Source: Glandiceps talaboti (Eukaryota > Hemichordata > Enteropneusta > Spengelidae). From it: a stretch of 64,000 bases of DNA. The notes under the pieces are model-generated. The model had not been told where the DNA came from, ran no database searches, and worked only from the letters and a program-made list of their open reading frames with translations. The stretch's first letter is position 1. Every line of letters begins with the position of its first letter. The stretch lies in assembly GCF_964340395.1 (NCBI RefSeq), contig NC_135555.1:712501-776500 (forward strand), given 5' to 3'. The position numbers and the translations under genes are program-made. Positions 1-12,957 of the stretch are shown one piece after another.

Positions 1-1424
1 CAGGCTTGACAAGATGGTTGAGCACCGGTGTTCTATTCTAAAGATAGCTACCACAGTCTTTTTCATTTTGTTAATATAGCCGATTATATGAAATGAAACA
101 AAGAGACAATATGGCTAACCGTTGTAGCATAAGTAGAGACTGGTGTAGTGAACTTTGTATCAATTTTCTTGTAATGATTAACGTGTTTGACAGAATCATT
201 CCATTTACTAACTGTACCAAATTTTGTGGTTATATTCTCATAACTAATTCCATGGCACTGTAAGTTTGGCAGGAGAGTGTTTTTCGTAAATTATTTACCA
301 ATATTTGACTAAACATATTGGTCACCATATATACAAGGATATATATTATACGGATGAGAAAACAAAGAACTGACATTTAATTCAAGGCGCGGTTTCCATC
401 CCTATGTTAGTCACGAGTTGCCCAGTTTTTGACACACAGGTAAGAATGACGTATAGAGTGTGGTGATAAAAAATCGTCTGCTGAAATTGTGAAATGAGTG
501 CATAGCATTAGGTAACTGATTGTTCAAGACAGGTAATTTTATATCAGTTTTAATGTGCATATTAGTAAATGGTGTATTTCTCTCATACATGTAAACTATG
601 TGATTTTAAAACCGAATCAAGTTTTACGCAAGTACGCTTATAATTTAGTATAGAATCTGGTCACACGTTCACTGAAAAAAATTTATCATAAACCTATAGG
701 TTTTACACGTAGGTACAAGAACACTCCGTGATGCCAAAATTTGCATATGAGCACATAGAACCAGTTGTGATTATATAACACATGTAAAGTTTTCGACCGA
801 TCTCTTCTTGTCAACTGTAACAGTAGTATACTAGTACTTGTACTTGTACTTGTCCGAGTCACAGAGTAGGTGGAGGGTCTATCGAGATGTCAGAGCATGG
901 AAGTACCATAGCTTAGTATCAAAACCACTGACAACAGCGGAGATAATACTCAGCATAGCTGGACTAGATTAGTTTCAAGTGAACTATTTCCATGGTCCTC
1001 ACCAGAACATTTTCTTTTTAGTGGTATTTCTTTTTGTATTGTTATTACAGTTATACTAGTATCTTGTGTTTCTGGTGGAAATACATTCAATTCAGTTCAA
1101 TAGCACTTTAATAGCTCTCGACACACATTTATTTGTTCTACAGTTAGTATCATTGCTAAGCAAACTTCGTTGAATTGACCTGAATAAGTTTATTCTACAA
1201 TTGAAGATTGTACGAAATGTAAACACGTTAATCTAGGTAACGTCCACTTCTTACAAGCTCCGTAGGTAGAATTTAATAGTAGATTTGTTGTGTCTCATTC
1301 TGTCGTTGTGCATCTCTGTTTATGGTCATGACGAGTCAGGAGTGGATTCGTGTTGTCTTTAGATAGTCATCACAGATTCCAGAAACGAAACAAACCAGTG
1401 TCAGTTAATTTTAATACAAATATG

Positions 1425-1540
1425 TTCACGACCACAGGCACTCGAATCAACTTGTATGATTTTTAAAAATAAATGTCATATTTATTCTACACTTTAAACA
1501 AAAAATCATACAAATTGTTTCGAGTGCCTGTGTTCACGAC
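1425..1540. mobile_element. hAT-like MITE with 8-bp target duplication
   Basis: A 100-bp element (1433-1532) has near-perfect terminal inverted repeats of about 32 bp that begin CACAGGCACTCGAA and continue to a TTGTATGATTTTT block. Only a few mismatches separate the two arms. It is flanked on both sides by the direct repeat TTCACGAC (1425-1432 and 1533-1540). An 8-bp target-site duplication with short TIRs is the hallmark of the hAT superfamily. The element has no coding capacity, so it is a non-autonomous MITE. Confidence 0.85.
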
Positions 1541-2654
1541 TTAATGCTGATTTATAAAAATACAATGACAGTGTACTTTGAACTGACACTGCCTGTAACT
1601 GGACCTTGGTAGTTTTTTAAAAGTCGTGTCTGAGTGTGGAGGTAGCTACACCGTCTCAGACCACTAGAGTTTGCTTTTTTATAGTTTCCGAGGTTTTATA
1701 TACAATGATGTTTAATTGAAATTGAAAATTGCCTATCACACCACTTACTGAAGCATGCATATGGTCATCGAGCAACTTGAAGAACTTTTGCTTGGTAAAC
1801 ATGACCGAAATTGTAATTCGATGACACAATTTGCATGAATGTTCAAATGACCACAGTACACAATGTGAATCCGAAAACAATCAACATGAGTTTAGCATGT
1901 ACCACTGCCAGTTAGTGACTACCAGTTAGTGACTACCAGTTAGTGGAAGTAGAGAGAGACGTGGTACAGGGAAGTGACCAAATGATATGTTTAGAAAGAG
2001 GACCTGATACAACATTGAGTTTACAATGTAATAGTGGTAACAGCTCAACACGGACAGTTGAAATGCTATTCAAGAGAGAATCACATCGGATTATTTGTCG
2101 ATGCCCCTAACGTTGGTAAGCCATATATATTGAACGGGCGACGGTGTAGTAGTCTAAAGTAGATAGAGTACTGCTCATAGTTTTTGCCGTAGACAAATAA
2201 TGTTTGTGGTTTTTCCTTTCCCTTCAAGAGTGTCTGGTGTGTACTTTTTAATAGAATACTGTTTACACTGCACCGACATGATAGCCAGCATTAGTCTTCA
2301 GATACATACGATGTCACTTTAATCATAGATCAGTCTCCTCCAAGATCTATGCTATGAATGCTTCTATAAATTGACGAAATAGATCCATGTATATAGTGGG
2401 AGAATATATAAATATGAGGGACGTGACACTTAAAAAGTCTTTGCACTGAGTGTGTCATTTGGCGCGGCGTTTATAGTCATTGAATAGGACTGAACGTTCA
2501 ACAACAAACTATTGGTCACTCCAGTCCGTTACGTGTAAAACGACCGACTTCATTCACCACTGTTTTTATCTATACAGTAATCGATAAACTGACAGGCTGT
2601 GGTCAGCTAATCTACGCCAAAAAATAAAATATGCATTAGAGGTTACTCATGCAA

Positions 2655-2900
2655 CACTAACTTCACACGAGGACGTGACAGTGTAGTAGCTTCATTGTCA
2701 ATTTACCCGTGGAGGGTCTATGATTTACCCTACACTACCTTCACACTAGACACCAAACAAGGTGGTCTGAGCTTCACAAGGGGACATGACAGTGTAGTAA
2801 CTTCAATGTCAATATACCCTACACTTACTTCACACTAGACACCAAACAAAGTGGACTGAGCTTCACACGGGGGTGTGACAGTGTAGTAACTTCAATCCAA
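2655..2900. repeat. threefold degenerate tandem repeat, ~90-110 bp
   Basis: Three related blocks start near 2661, 2772 and 2861. Each begins with CTTCACA followed by a G-rich stretch, then GACAGTGTAGTA and CTTCA. The first two also share ACTAGACACCAAACAA downstream. Spacing is uneven (about 111 and 89 bp), so this is an old, decayed tandem duplication. Confidence 0.7.
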
Positions 2901-3880
2901 ACGTCAATGCTAGACCCCGTACAGAAAAGAAAGTAAAAATAGGAAAAGACAAAATGAAATGATGCAAAGCTACAAAATGACAAATAAAAATACTAGTAAA
3001 AAGATGAAAAACACTTATATATAGCCACAAATGGATGATTGATGGCCGTACTAATGAAATATCACTGATACTAGGAGACACAATGCACTGATATGACTGA
3101 AGCCAAAGTTCATAACATTGTGAATGTTTCCGGATACATCACTATGGCATGGCAAGATAATGGTGACGTAAGCGTGAATTTTTGGTATTGTGACTGAAGA
3201 ATTTGTCATCGAGTTAACAACAAAATCAACAACGACAACACCATAGTTCAAAGAGCTACCGCGATCGTTTGATCCCACAACCCCGTGCGAATACTGCTGC
3301 ACAATCGTGCTTTGTACCCAATTTTATATGCAAAGCTGTTTTTTGCTGGTTGAGGATTGCGAGCAGCACAGTAGGTATTATATTGTGTAAGGTGTGTGGT
3401 GCATGGTGCTTTAATGTCATGCTTACACTGCAGTCTGTTGTTCGGTGACGTCACCTTCACAATCATCCTCCCACAACTGTTATCATCATCGTCATTACAA
3501 TTATCACGTCTCCAATTTATAATTCAACAATTGTCTGTGTTATCTGTTTCAGGAAACACCGTTGAGCTCTAAAGGCGTGTAATTGACTGAATCTGCCATA
3601 CCCATGGATTATTCACCAGTTAAATAAACCGTAACCTATAGTAACATATTCAACCATTGTGCTGGTATAAAACGGACGTGCATAATCACCGGTCTGGAGG
3701 AAGTGCAGTGAACATTACTACTGGTCAATCGTAGAACTGCTATACATTTGAGAGACTGTGATCTCTAAGTTTGAACATTTTTGCCGTATTTTCCTTCGGA
3801 AGAAGATAGCTATCTGTGAATCTGGGTTTCTCTTGGATAATTGATTTGAGATACAACGAACTACTTGTATTAAATAAAAA

Positions 3881-5572
3881 ATGTCACTACTCGCAAATAT
3901 TCGATACATACTTTACAGTTGGACATGGCTTACACTGATGACGTCACTTACTACGTCACAAGAACTTGTGTTGGATTTGAACGGGACAACTACATTGATG
4001 GTACCAACGCCACTAACACGTTTGAATACCAAAGAAATCGTTAAGACCAACGAAAACCCTACAAAGGTTGCGACCAAACAGATCCCTGAGGTCGAGCCAA
4101 CAACTTTTTTACCTATACACATATCTCTCAGCCCTGAAGCTCCCATAACTCTGACAGCAGGGGATATAGAAACCATTTACTTCAATTATTCTGGTATATT
4201 GGAGGAGGGTCTGGTATTGATGGTGGAGATAGATGACCCTACTGTAGTTGGCTTTCTTGGTACCAATACAACAATATCTTCCATGGAATTCCCTCTCGAA
4301 CAAAAATACTTTGATTCTATCGAAATTGATATCGAGGCAGTGAAAATTGGAATCACCAGTATCAAAACCAAAATTCTGTTTACTGAGGCTACTACGCGAT
4401 TAGGTATGGAGGTAGCAGTACCCTTGGACCCGTACGCCATTAAAGTTCTTCGACCCTACAATAAGTTTACTATGATATACAACTACGTTCTTCTACCCTT
4501 GGTTATTTGTAACAACATCGCACTGGGTGCAAAGGCAGACCTAAAGGTGATGTGGACTAAAATACGACATCCATTACATCTCAACGTTGGAGCATTTTGC
4601 CAATTTGTTATAATGCCCCTGATAACGTTTTTATTAGCGATGATGTTCAGATTAGACGCGTACACGGCAATTGGACTGCTAACAGTAGGATGTGTTCCTG
4701 GTGACCGTCTTAGTATGATGTTGGTGTCAGTAGTAGGTGCCGATTTGGAACTTAGTATCACCATGACAACACTATTCGCTATCGCAGCTATGGGATTGAC
4801 CCCCTTAAATATGTTGATCTATTCCCGACCATTTGTCCGTCGATCAGATATACCTATTACCATAAAGATACCGTTTTTCCAGATGTTCCTACAAATCTTG
4901 ATTCTTGTTGTTCCTATCACGTTCGGAATCCTTATCGGATGGAAGTGTGAGTGTCTGAAAAAAGCTCTATTGAAGATTCTTAAGCTCCTCTCCATAGCTT
5001 GTATGATAACGACGATCGTTTTAAATGTTCTCTCCAACAACTATGTCTTTGACTCGCCACCGAGTTTGATTCTGTGTGCATTCCTCGTTCCACTTCTTGG
5101 TTTTAATTTCGCTTACCTGTTCGGTCGAATTCTACGACTGGATTATCTTTCCGCGAAGACAATCGGAGCAGAAACAGGTGTACAGAATAATATCCTAGCA
5201 ACGGCTGTACTAAGACTGTCTTATCCACAACCTGAAGCCGATCTGTTATCCCGTGTTTCAATCCTAGCGATATTGTCATCAATGGTCGACGGAGTTCTGT
5301 GGCTGATTGTCCACCACATCAGAAAGTGTATACTGACGAAATGTAAGGCTAAAAAGAAAGCCAAACAAAAACAGAAGAGTCAGAATACTCCAGGGAATGA
5401 TACACTCGACCGTGGCGTTGTTTCTGAGGAATCTGATTCTGATGAAGAATTCTACACAATTAGCGATATCGATGAAGACGATACCAGTGCTATGAAGAAC
5501 CACAAGGGTTCCCGGGAAAGAAGGAAGTTTAAGGGGAAAGAGTATGTCGACATGAAGGAGTCCAATGTCTGA
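3881..5572 (+). CDS. SLC10 / P3-like sodium-bile acid cotransporter family protein, single exon
   Basis: Encodes 563 residues from an ATG preceded by an in-frame stop. Order: signal-peptide-like stretch (about 1-27), an extracellular domain (about 28-195) with candidate N-glycosylation sites at N34, N102 and N129, then a multi-span membrane region (about 197-480) and a basic then acidic cytoplasmic tail. The membrane region carries the SLC10 signature GAETGVQNN at 429-437, which in characterised family members helps form the Na+ site. The long N-terminal ectodomain is typical of the P3 branch (SLC10A3/A5-like), whose substrates are poorly defined. The motif that reads like G-C-x-P-G-G-x-x-S-N in classical transporters is GCVPGDRLSMM here (270-280), so coupling may differ. 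The coding region has no intron, suggesting an intronless lineage or an old retrocopy. An orphan SLC10 subtype is also possible. Confidence 0.86.
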   Translation: MSLLANIRYILYSWTWLTLMTSLTTSQELVLDLNGTTTLMVPTPLTRLNTKEIVKTNENPTKVATKQIPEVEPTTFLPIHISLSPEAPITLTAGDIETIYFNYSGILEEGLVLMVEIDDPTVVGFLGTNTTISSMEFPLEQKYFDSIEIDIEAVKIGITSIKTKILFTEATTRLGMEVAVPLDPYAIKVLRPYNKFTMIYNYVLLPLVICNNIALGAKADLKVMWTKIRHPLHLNVGAFCQFVIMPLITFLLAMMFRLDAYTAIGLLTVGCVPGDRLSMMLVSVVGADLELSITMTTLFAIAAMGLTPLNMLIYSRPFVRRSDIPITIKIPFFQMFLQILILVVPITFGILIGWKCECLKKALLKILKLLSIACMITTIVLNVLSNNYVFDSPPSLILCAFLVPLLGFNFAYLFGRILRLDYLSAKTIGAETGVQNNILATAVLRLSYPQPEADLLSRVSILAILSSMVDGVLWLIVHHIRKCILTKCKAKKKAKQKQKSQNTPGNDTLDRGVVSEESDSDEEFYTISDIDEDDTSAMKNHKGSRERRKFKGKEYVDMKESNV

Positions 5573-6675
5573 ATATTGGATATCTCTAAACATATCTAAA
5601 CCATGTATCTTCAAACGATCGTGATTAGAGACATACAAGTATGCGTTGAAGAAATCCTCATTGGATGTATACTCACTATTGACGACATTGATAACTTAAA
5701 AGCAACACGAAAGTATTTTTGAAAGTTCCCCAAATTATTAACAATGAGAAACTCTATTCCTGCAAAACAAACTTATATATTTTATGAAATTTTATTGAGA
5801 ATGTGCAACTTGATCTTGTTATACAATTGATATATTTAAAATAATTACGCGGATTGGTAGCATTGCTTTTCTATAGTATAGTGTGTATACAGAGCGCCAT
5901 ACGGCATACCTAGACTAAAACTTTAAGTGCTTTCCTTGTTTTGTCCCTAATCGGACACAGAATTCACATGCACGGTGACAGATTATTATAAATATATGTT
6001 TGAAAATTTGAAATCCAAAAAATATGAAGAGACAAGATGACACATATTTCTTGCACTTGCACAATATTGCTTACTGCCATGCACATAATATATTTTGAAA
6101 TCAAACTGAAAAGTCATTAACCTGTAATATTGCCATGTACGTATCTAAACTTGAAAGTATTGCTGTGGTTTGCTTTTTCCAGCATATTAACTCTGAGTGA
6201 CCAGTTCTGTCTTTTTCCAGCATTTTAACTCACCAGTTTTGTCTTTTTCCGACGTTTGATTCGCAACACTTTTTGCCATTTCACGTCACAGCTGGTTCTG
6301 TGACATTTTCTTTTGCAAAAACCGAAAACAATTTAGTGGAAGTATAGCTTTATTTTAGTTTACTCCAGGCTGACTTGAGCGTCCCTATATTTAGTACATG
6401 TTTACTACAATTATGTTCTTATCTGTGTGTGACACAAATAGTTGGATTTCCAAGGTAGTGGTGGGTTGGTCAAAAGAAGAATACGAAATTTGACCTAGTT
6501 CACTCCAGTGATAAATCCGCTGACACAGGTCATCCGACGGGACAGTTACTCGGCATAAATCTAAGATTTATCTGGCATGTAACAGAATTTTATCATAATT
6601 TTCGTATAACAACGGGAATCACAAACAGGGATGTAGGTCGGTCTATAAATGTATTTATTTTTAAAAAGAGGAATG

Positions 6676-6714
6676 ACCTGGGGAGGGGGTGGGTGGGGGT
6701 GGGGGTGGGTGGAT
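6676..6714 (+). other. G-quadruplex-prone G-run
   Basis: On the plus strand, G runs of 3-5 separated by single A or T bases follow each other at least six times. This satisfies the simple four-run G-quadruplex pattern several times over. It lies about 1.1 kb downstream of the SLC10-like stop codon. No function can be inferred from sequence alone. Confidence 0.6.
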
Positions 6715-9211
6715 AACTCGGCTTCACGTGAGACGACCAAACTTAGAATCACACGGAAAGTATACTGATATTATCCAGATGTGAAGGTCTGTATGCCGCG
6801 TTGCTTGTGATTTCACACGGATGGATAGCAGTATAAATAAAAGTAAGATACTATTGGTGGAACCCCAGGTCCTAATATCATCCACAGTAAGGTAGTCGCT
6901 CTCTCACCTCAACGATTTAGGAACTCAATGTGTTATATTTCAACCTTTATATTGTATTCCTCAACATACCATGCATGGTATGTAATGCGTGAAATGTCGG
7001 AAAGTGACTGTAATAAAGAGATGGCGGAACGTGGCTATATCAAAGACTGACATTTCTTTGTATTGGTAATAAATTTAAGGTGTCAATTTAGGAAATGGAA
7101 TGCGGGTGGTTTTAATTTGGAAACAAGTTGAAACAAGTAGAATGATATTCAAAACAGGAAGAAGAGAAATGAATAAACATCACTGAAGTCCTGTACAAGT
7201 CATAAACTTAGAGAAATGTTGGACACTTTATACCCATTAAAAGATTGCCATTCATTTTCTGTAGTCAAGAACGGAGGCCATTATCCTGGTAATCACTGTT
7301 AACATGTCACCAACTGATATTTAGAATAAATTCCACTGTACAGATTAGTATACATGTATTCATCGCCCCAAGTCAGTATGTTACGTTGAAATGCCGAAGA
7401 CCTGGTTTAGAATTAGACACAATTCGTATTAGCCTTGTTAGCCTCCGTATATGTTAGCTAAACCAATACAATGCATTTATAGTGAAATATCCACAGACGT
7501 TTACTTAATTGTCGACTTGTTTTCATTTTGTTTAATTTTAAAACGACTGTTATTATTTCCCGTAGCAATAAAGACATATTTGTAACTGAGTTATTTGTAA
7601 TAGTGATTATAAATGACCTAATTTATTATTATTGTCCTTCGATTATTACCCACACCCCTCTCCCACCCCATCCCTATCCGCCTTCTTGTGCAGACTGGGT
7701 TACACAGTTTGGCAATTTTCTGTTTCGTATCAATAAAAAAAATTACATTAAAAAAATATCTGACGTTCATTTTGTTGTCACAGTTTATAGGATGCCAGCA
7801 AATTAACAATTTGTGTCACGGTTGAATCATTGTTGTAAACACGTTAGGTGAGGTTATTGAGTCAATGACCTTGAACCTATGGTACAGTAGTAACTGAATA
7901 ATTGATACGTGTTTAGGCACGCTTTAACAGAATGTAAGTCAACTGACTCAACATACGTGAATGATTTATTAAGACCTAAGTAAACACTATAACAAGAAAC
8001 TACCTTCACTTGAGCAAATCATTTTCCTACATCTAGACCATCTCCTCGTTCGTTGTAGGAATGATAAATTTCGAGAGAGAATTTTTTTTTTTTAATTCTG
8101 ACGAGAATTTTAAATTTTCCCTCGTTGTACAAGGCAGCATATAGTAAGATGTTTGAAATTTAATGTGATGATGAAATCGACTGAAGACGTAAATAATGTG
8201 AATATAGTGACGTAATGGAGACGTCAATAATGTGATATAGTGACTTACTGGAAACGAGTCACGCGACGATAGTCGTTATTCTTGAATGGGTGCTTGACAA
8301 GTGTGGTTTGTACAACGAACTATATAGCAGTACTCTATAACGTACTCTAGATTAATTGTTCTATCATTCCTGAGAATTTGACAGAGGTCGTGCTTTTGAA
8401 CATTCAAAAGAAAAAATTAATGCAAGTAAATACTCATTGCAGTGGTCAGTGCTATTAAATAACACTTTTCAATTCAATTCATATGAACTAATTGCAGAGG
8501 GGACACCTAGTAGTTTAATTTAGTTTGCATTTCTAATTAAATCAACACTTTTTTATTCATACGAATAAATGGATGGAAAGAGTTTTTGCAAATAACCAAG
8601 ACTAATTAATCATGGCTTATGACTTAGCGTTTATTGCACCAATAACCATGAGGGCGCCCGGCTTTTGGGGTTTGATTAGTATATAACTGCTCTTATAATT
8701 ATTGGAAGGAATGCTCAGCGTTGGTGGAGATGTGCGCTTTATACCGCTGTCTTTTGTGGAATAGCAGAGATTGATTAGTAACTCAACATTGTTGAAGTAA
8801 CGTCGTACGTTGTATACGACATTCAAATGAGTATTTATAACACAGCTTATAAGTTGAAAAGTTAGTTCAATCACTACAAGTAGAAAGTGAATCTACATAT
8901 TTAAGTCAAATATATTTCTGAGAGTGGTTTTGTTATCAAATAAAAACAGTGGATTTCAGATTATTACGAAGCGTTTTAACAGTAGTGTATGTGCACGGTA
9001 TACAGTGTCCAACTAGAACCCTTCCTCTACCTCTACTAGTAGTATGAGTATACAGTTGCATGTTATTATTCTCCTCATTAAAATTGAAATTAACATAATC
9101 TAATGACAAATACAAATAAGATATATTAAAATATTGTCATTATCATTAACTTAAACTTATTTTTGTACAAATATACGTGAGGTATCTTTGATAAAAATGA
9201 GACGTTATGTT

Positions 9212-9213
<2 letters not shown>

Positions 9214-9262
<49 letters not shown>
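9214..9262. repeat. (GTT)n microsatellite
   Basis: About 16 uninterrupted GTT triplets. The threonine-rich open frame on the other strand is only a by-product of the triplet repeat. Confidence 0.95.
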
Positions 9263-10507
9263 CTGTGTGCAGTTTTGTTGTTCTTTAAGTACCGAAAAAT
9301 AATTACTCGAGACAGCTGAATTCACTAGTAAAGTCAAATTTTTCATCAGGATTACCTTTGATTACTCTTAGAAATTTGATCAACAAAAACTTGTACATCT
9401 TTATAACGTCTCTAGTTCTTGTACACAATGACAGTCAGTATATAACTGCCACTTTTAACATTTTTTGGAAAAGTACTAACCGTATATAGCCATTCGTTGT
9501 TTATGTTATAAGCTTATAGCGCCACCACCCTTCATATCTACTTAAACATTAACCCGGGTCACGTTTTCAAATTTCCGCTCACAACAAATCACCTCTATAA
9601 TATTTATTTATCTCAACCGTACCTTTATGTATACCATTGAGGATATTACTTTGAACATTTCAAGTACCATTGATGGTAGCTATTCGTTAAGTGGCAGTGA
9701 AATGACCCAGTTATTCAACCTTGTAAAGACTTTGTTGGCATAATAATCTTGAAAATGAAGAACGTGCTTATTTTACTCAGTCTTTTCATACAGACATGTT
9801 TTAAATGCAAAACGTGTCGGATTGATTATTTTCAGACATTTGTACGAATGGCAACCACCGTGAATAAACAAAGTTAGCCAGGGCAAATACTTTCAAAATC
9901 AAATTATTAGACAATAAGAAGTCTTAAGGACCAATTAAGTGAAATATTCTACGAAATGTCACATGTCTCAGTCAATCAGTTTCAAAAACTGTCCAATTTC
10001 CTTTGAAGTTGTTGGTATTCTACGGGTTAACTATCGTTTTACGCCTTGTCGATTTCTTAACTCAGTCTAATTCCCTAGGGACTGTGTTAGACTAATCCGT
10101 GTTGTATTGCATCAACATACAAATGTGAACATAGTAATGCTGATAAAGTACTATCCATGTACTGCTATCAGTTCCTGTAATTACTTATCTATCTACGTCA
10201 GTCCTTTTCTCTCTCTCACTTTATCCATCAATGGATTTGTTTATCCATCTAGCCTTCAGCCAATCAATGTATCTTTATCTCCATCTAGCCTTTAGCCAAC
10301 ATTTTCTGCAATCGATTTATGTACACAAACCCTTCAAGCGCTCTGCTCAACCAGTTTTTAACAAGAATCCATCCTTTCGCCATATCTGTCTCTCGTACCG
10401 TCGTCTTCTCGTTTCTTTCCCTGTACCAAATAACTCGATTAGTCTCGAGAACAAGCTATTCTCCCAACAAACTGTTTTATTTGAATCTATGAAATGTACA
10501 CAATACA

Positions 10508-10586
10508 AAACACACACACAAACACACACACACACACACACATACATACACACATATACACACACACACGCACGCACGCATGCACG

Positions 10587-10634
<48 letters not shown>
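10508..10634. repeat. long CA/TG microsatellite with CG- and TA-rich interruptions
   Basis: Two long (CA)n blocks flank an interrupted core of ACGC, GCATGC and GCGC steps, followed by an alternating TATATG stretch. Alternating purine-pyrimidine over more than 100 bp is a classic Z-DNA-prone composition. The histidine/threonine- and cysteine/valine-rich open frames here are not genes. Confidence 0.95.
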
Positions 10635-10638
<4 letters not shown>

Positions 10639-12835
10639 CATATATATATGTATTATACAACTAGGAATATTTAGATCGCAAATTTCAGAAATTCCATTGA
10701 TATTTATATTTATGTGACCTAAGTTGATTTCTTCCAATGACGATAGACAATTTTATGTTCTGACAATTGATATTTTTGTGGTTGATGACATGAAATACTA
10801 GTAATTGTCTAGAAACCTTAATAATAAGATGAAGTAAAATTTGAATAAATACCATAAATAGACCAGCAGAATACCCAACGTAATTGACAGCGACACGAAC
10901 TTTGGTTTTAAAACGCATGCGCATTCTACTTGCAATTGGTGAATGCATTTTATTAAATACGGGGATAATACACAGGTCGATAACATTGCGGTCATCTCAT
11001 TTGCATAGTTGGACACCCAATGCCACATAGACGTGTGTGGTTTTTGTCAAATTGAAATACAGCAGTTTTCTTTAAGGGACAAAAATACAAATATTATCTA
11101 CATGTATATTTTTCAGTATATTTGTTAGCGATGTTGCAATATTTTCAAGTAGTCTTTTTTTTCTAACTCAGCATGAAATGAGATTTCTAGACATGTAACT
11201 AGGCCTTCATTCTGTGTAACTCATAATAGTAAGCTGTCATTATCACCCATGTATGTTTATCCATATAATTTAATACATTGTAGAATTTTCACGAATTCCT
11301 CAATATTTAACGTTTCGTGAAATAGTAGACCATTGAAACGAGATATTTTATACGATGACATTGTAATACATTGACATTTGAGACAACAATAATCAAATAC
11401 AGGTCTTCCCACAGGCATCCATCCTTTTTAAAACCGAGGTCGCTATTTGGCATCTAAGTCTTACAATTCAGTTGTCGTAAGGTGCTATGGGACATCTTTG
11501 TCCACCTAACTGTCTGTGTAGCATCTGCAGCTGAAAAAATAAATTGATGTATTTGGATACAGTGGGGAATGTTGTGACGTCGTGTATAAAATAACTATTA
11601 TCGTGATTGTCTGTTATCACTGTATACACATTCACGGTGCCATCCGTGACAAACTTTTAAATAAAGAATATCATTTCTTTCATCTAAAATACTAAATCGT
11701 CAATCAATTTCTCAATTTCCCGGCAATTGTTGACACCTTTTAACATTTATATCTGTATCGATCGGAGTCGTTGATATACATCACGGCTCGTTGCTATGGT
11801 TACAGGTAAGAAATATTCCCAGCCAATTAATATGTAAATAGGTATCAATACATAATATTGTTCCTAATCAATGTTGAGGTATTGATATTTTAGAATGTTA
11901 CTTTTACTATGCATTGTTCATTTGTGGGATAATTGTCTGACCTCTTGTTTTCACTAAATTATGGAAATTGTCAATTCTTGCTAATGGACATAGAGTAAGT
12001 GGTATATGACGGCACTTAAACTCTAACATACTAATTGTATGACACGTAATGCAACACTCGTGTACCGAAACATTATTTAATTGGCTAAGATGCAGTATTC
12101 ATGAAGTTAAATTATTTGGAGTTTAGAGTTAAATATGCAGGCATCATAGCTATGATAGTGTTCAAGTATAGACTTGTGGCCAGGACACTTACCAGAGGAC
12201 TTTTAGGCTGGGGTCAGAAGTTACGACAGGGGGAGCCTGGGGAGAAACTGGGCGGGGGCATGAAAAATAATGAGGGTTCAAAAGGGGAGGGGGTGAAAAT
12301 TCTGCTGGTCTGAAAGGTCCCCCCCCTGAAATATTTTGCTCATGACTTGAACCAAATTAAACCCCAGGAGCGGTTGTTTACCGAGTACATTTTTAAAAAT
12401 TAATACCTTCAAAAAGCTATATTCAATGATGATTTGGGTGACAGCCATGCCAATGTATTTGTGTATGCCTTCCGCTGTCTGTCTGTCTGTCTGTCTGTAT
12501 CTAATCTCTAGTCTCTCACACTCACAGACACATACACGCGCGCACGACACACAAATTAAAGTAGGTTTACGGTACGTATGCGCGCTAGGCAATGTTCTAT
12601 CTTTTGGTTATTCTTTACACGTATGGTTTTGTGCGCATACGTGTGTGTGTGTGTCATTAATTAGTACTTGACAGGCACTATTTAATACTTACATGAGAAG
12701 TGGTTTTAAGGGTCTAATTACTGACTAACAAACGAACAAAATGGAAAGAAGTGATACTAATAAACTCTATGTATAGGTATATAATACTATTCCTAAGTAC
12801 TAGGCCACTACTCGAAAACCCAAACCATAGAGTAT

Positions 12836-12957
12836 TCCACATAGATTACACTACATTGCAGTGGTTGTATTTACTGCATGGTTGATAACAGATGCACATA
12901 GATTACACTATGATATTGCAGTGGTTGTACGCACTGCATGGTAGATATCAGATGCTC
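12836..12957. repeat. tandem duplication, ~60 bp x 2
   Basis: A block starting CACATAGATTACACTA and continuing through TTGCAGTGGTTGTA and CACTGCATGGT is present twice, head to tail, with a few substitutions and a small length difference. Confidence 0.8.

Larger units (their letters stand above)
1..3880. other. gene-free 5' flank of the SLC10-like gene
   Basis: No convincing coding exon was seen on either strand; all open frames here are short and have no recognisable motif. The stretch is AT-rich. It contains a 100-bp hAT-like MITE near 1.43 kb, a threefold dispersed repeat at 2.66-2.90 kb and a short triplication of a CCAGTTAGTGACTA unit at 1909-1945. Promoter and any 5' UTR exon of the SLC10-like gene should lie here, but no TATA box or splice pair could be assigned with confidence. 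Confidence 0.6.

Noticed and set aside
10231-10674. 147-codon plus-strand frame and overlapping minus frames
   Set aside because: Half of each is the CA/TG microsatellite; the rest has no recognisable motif.
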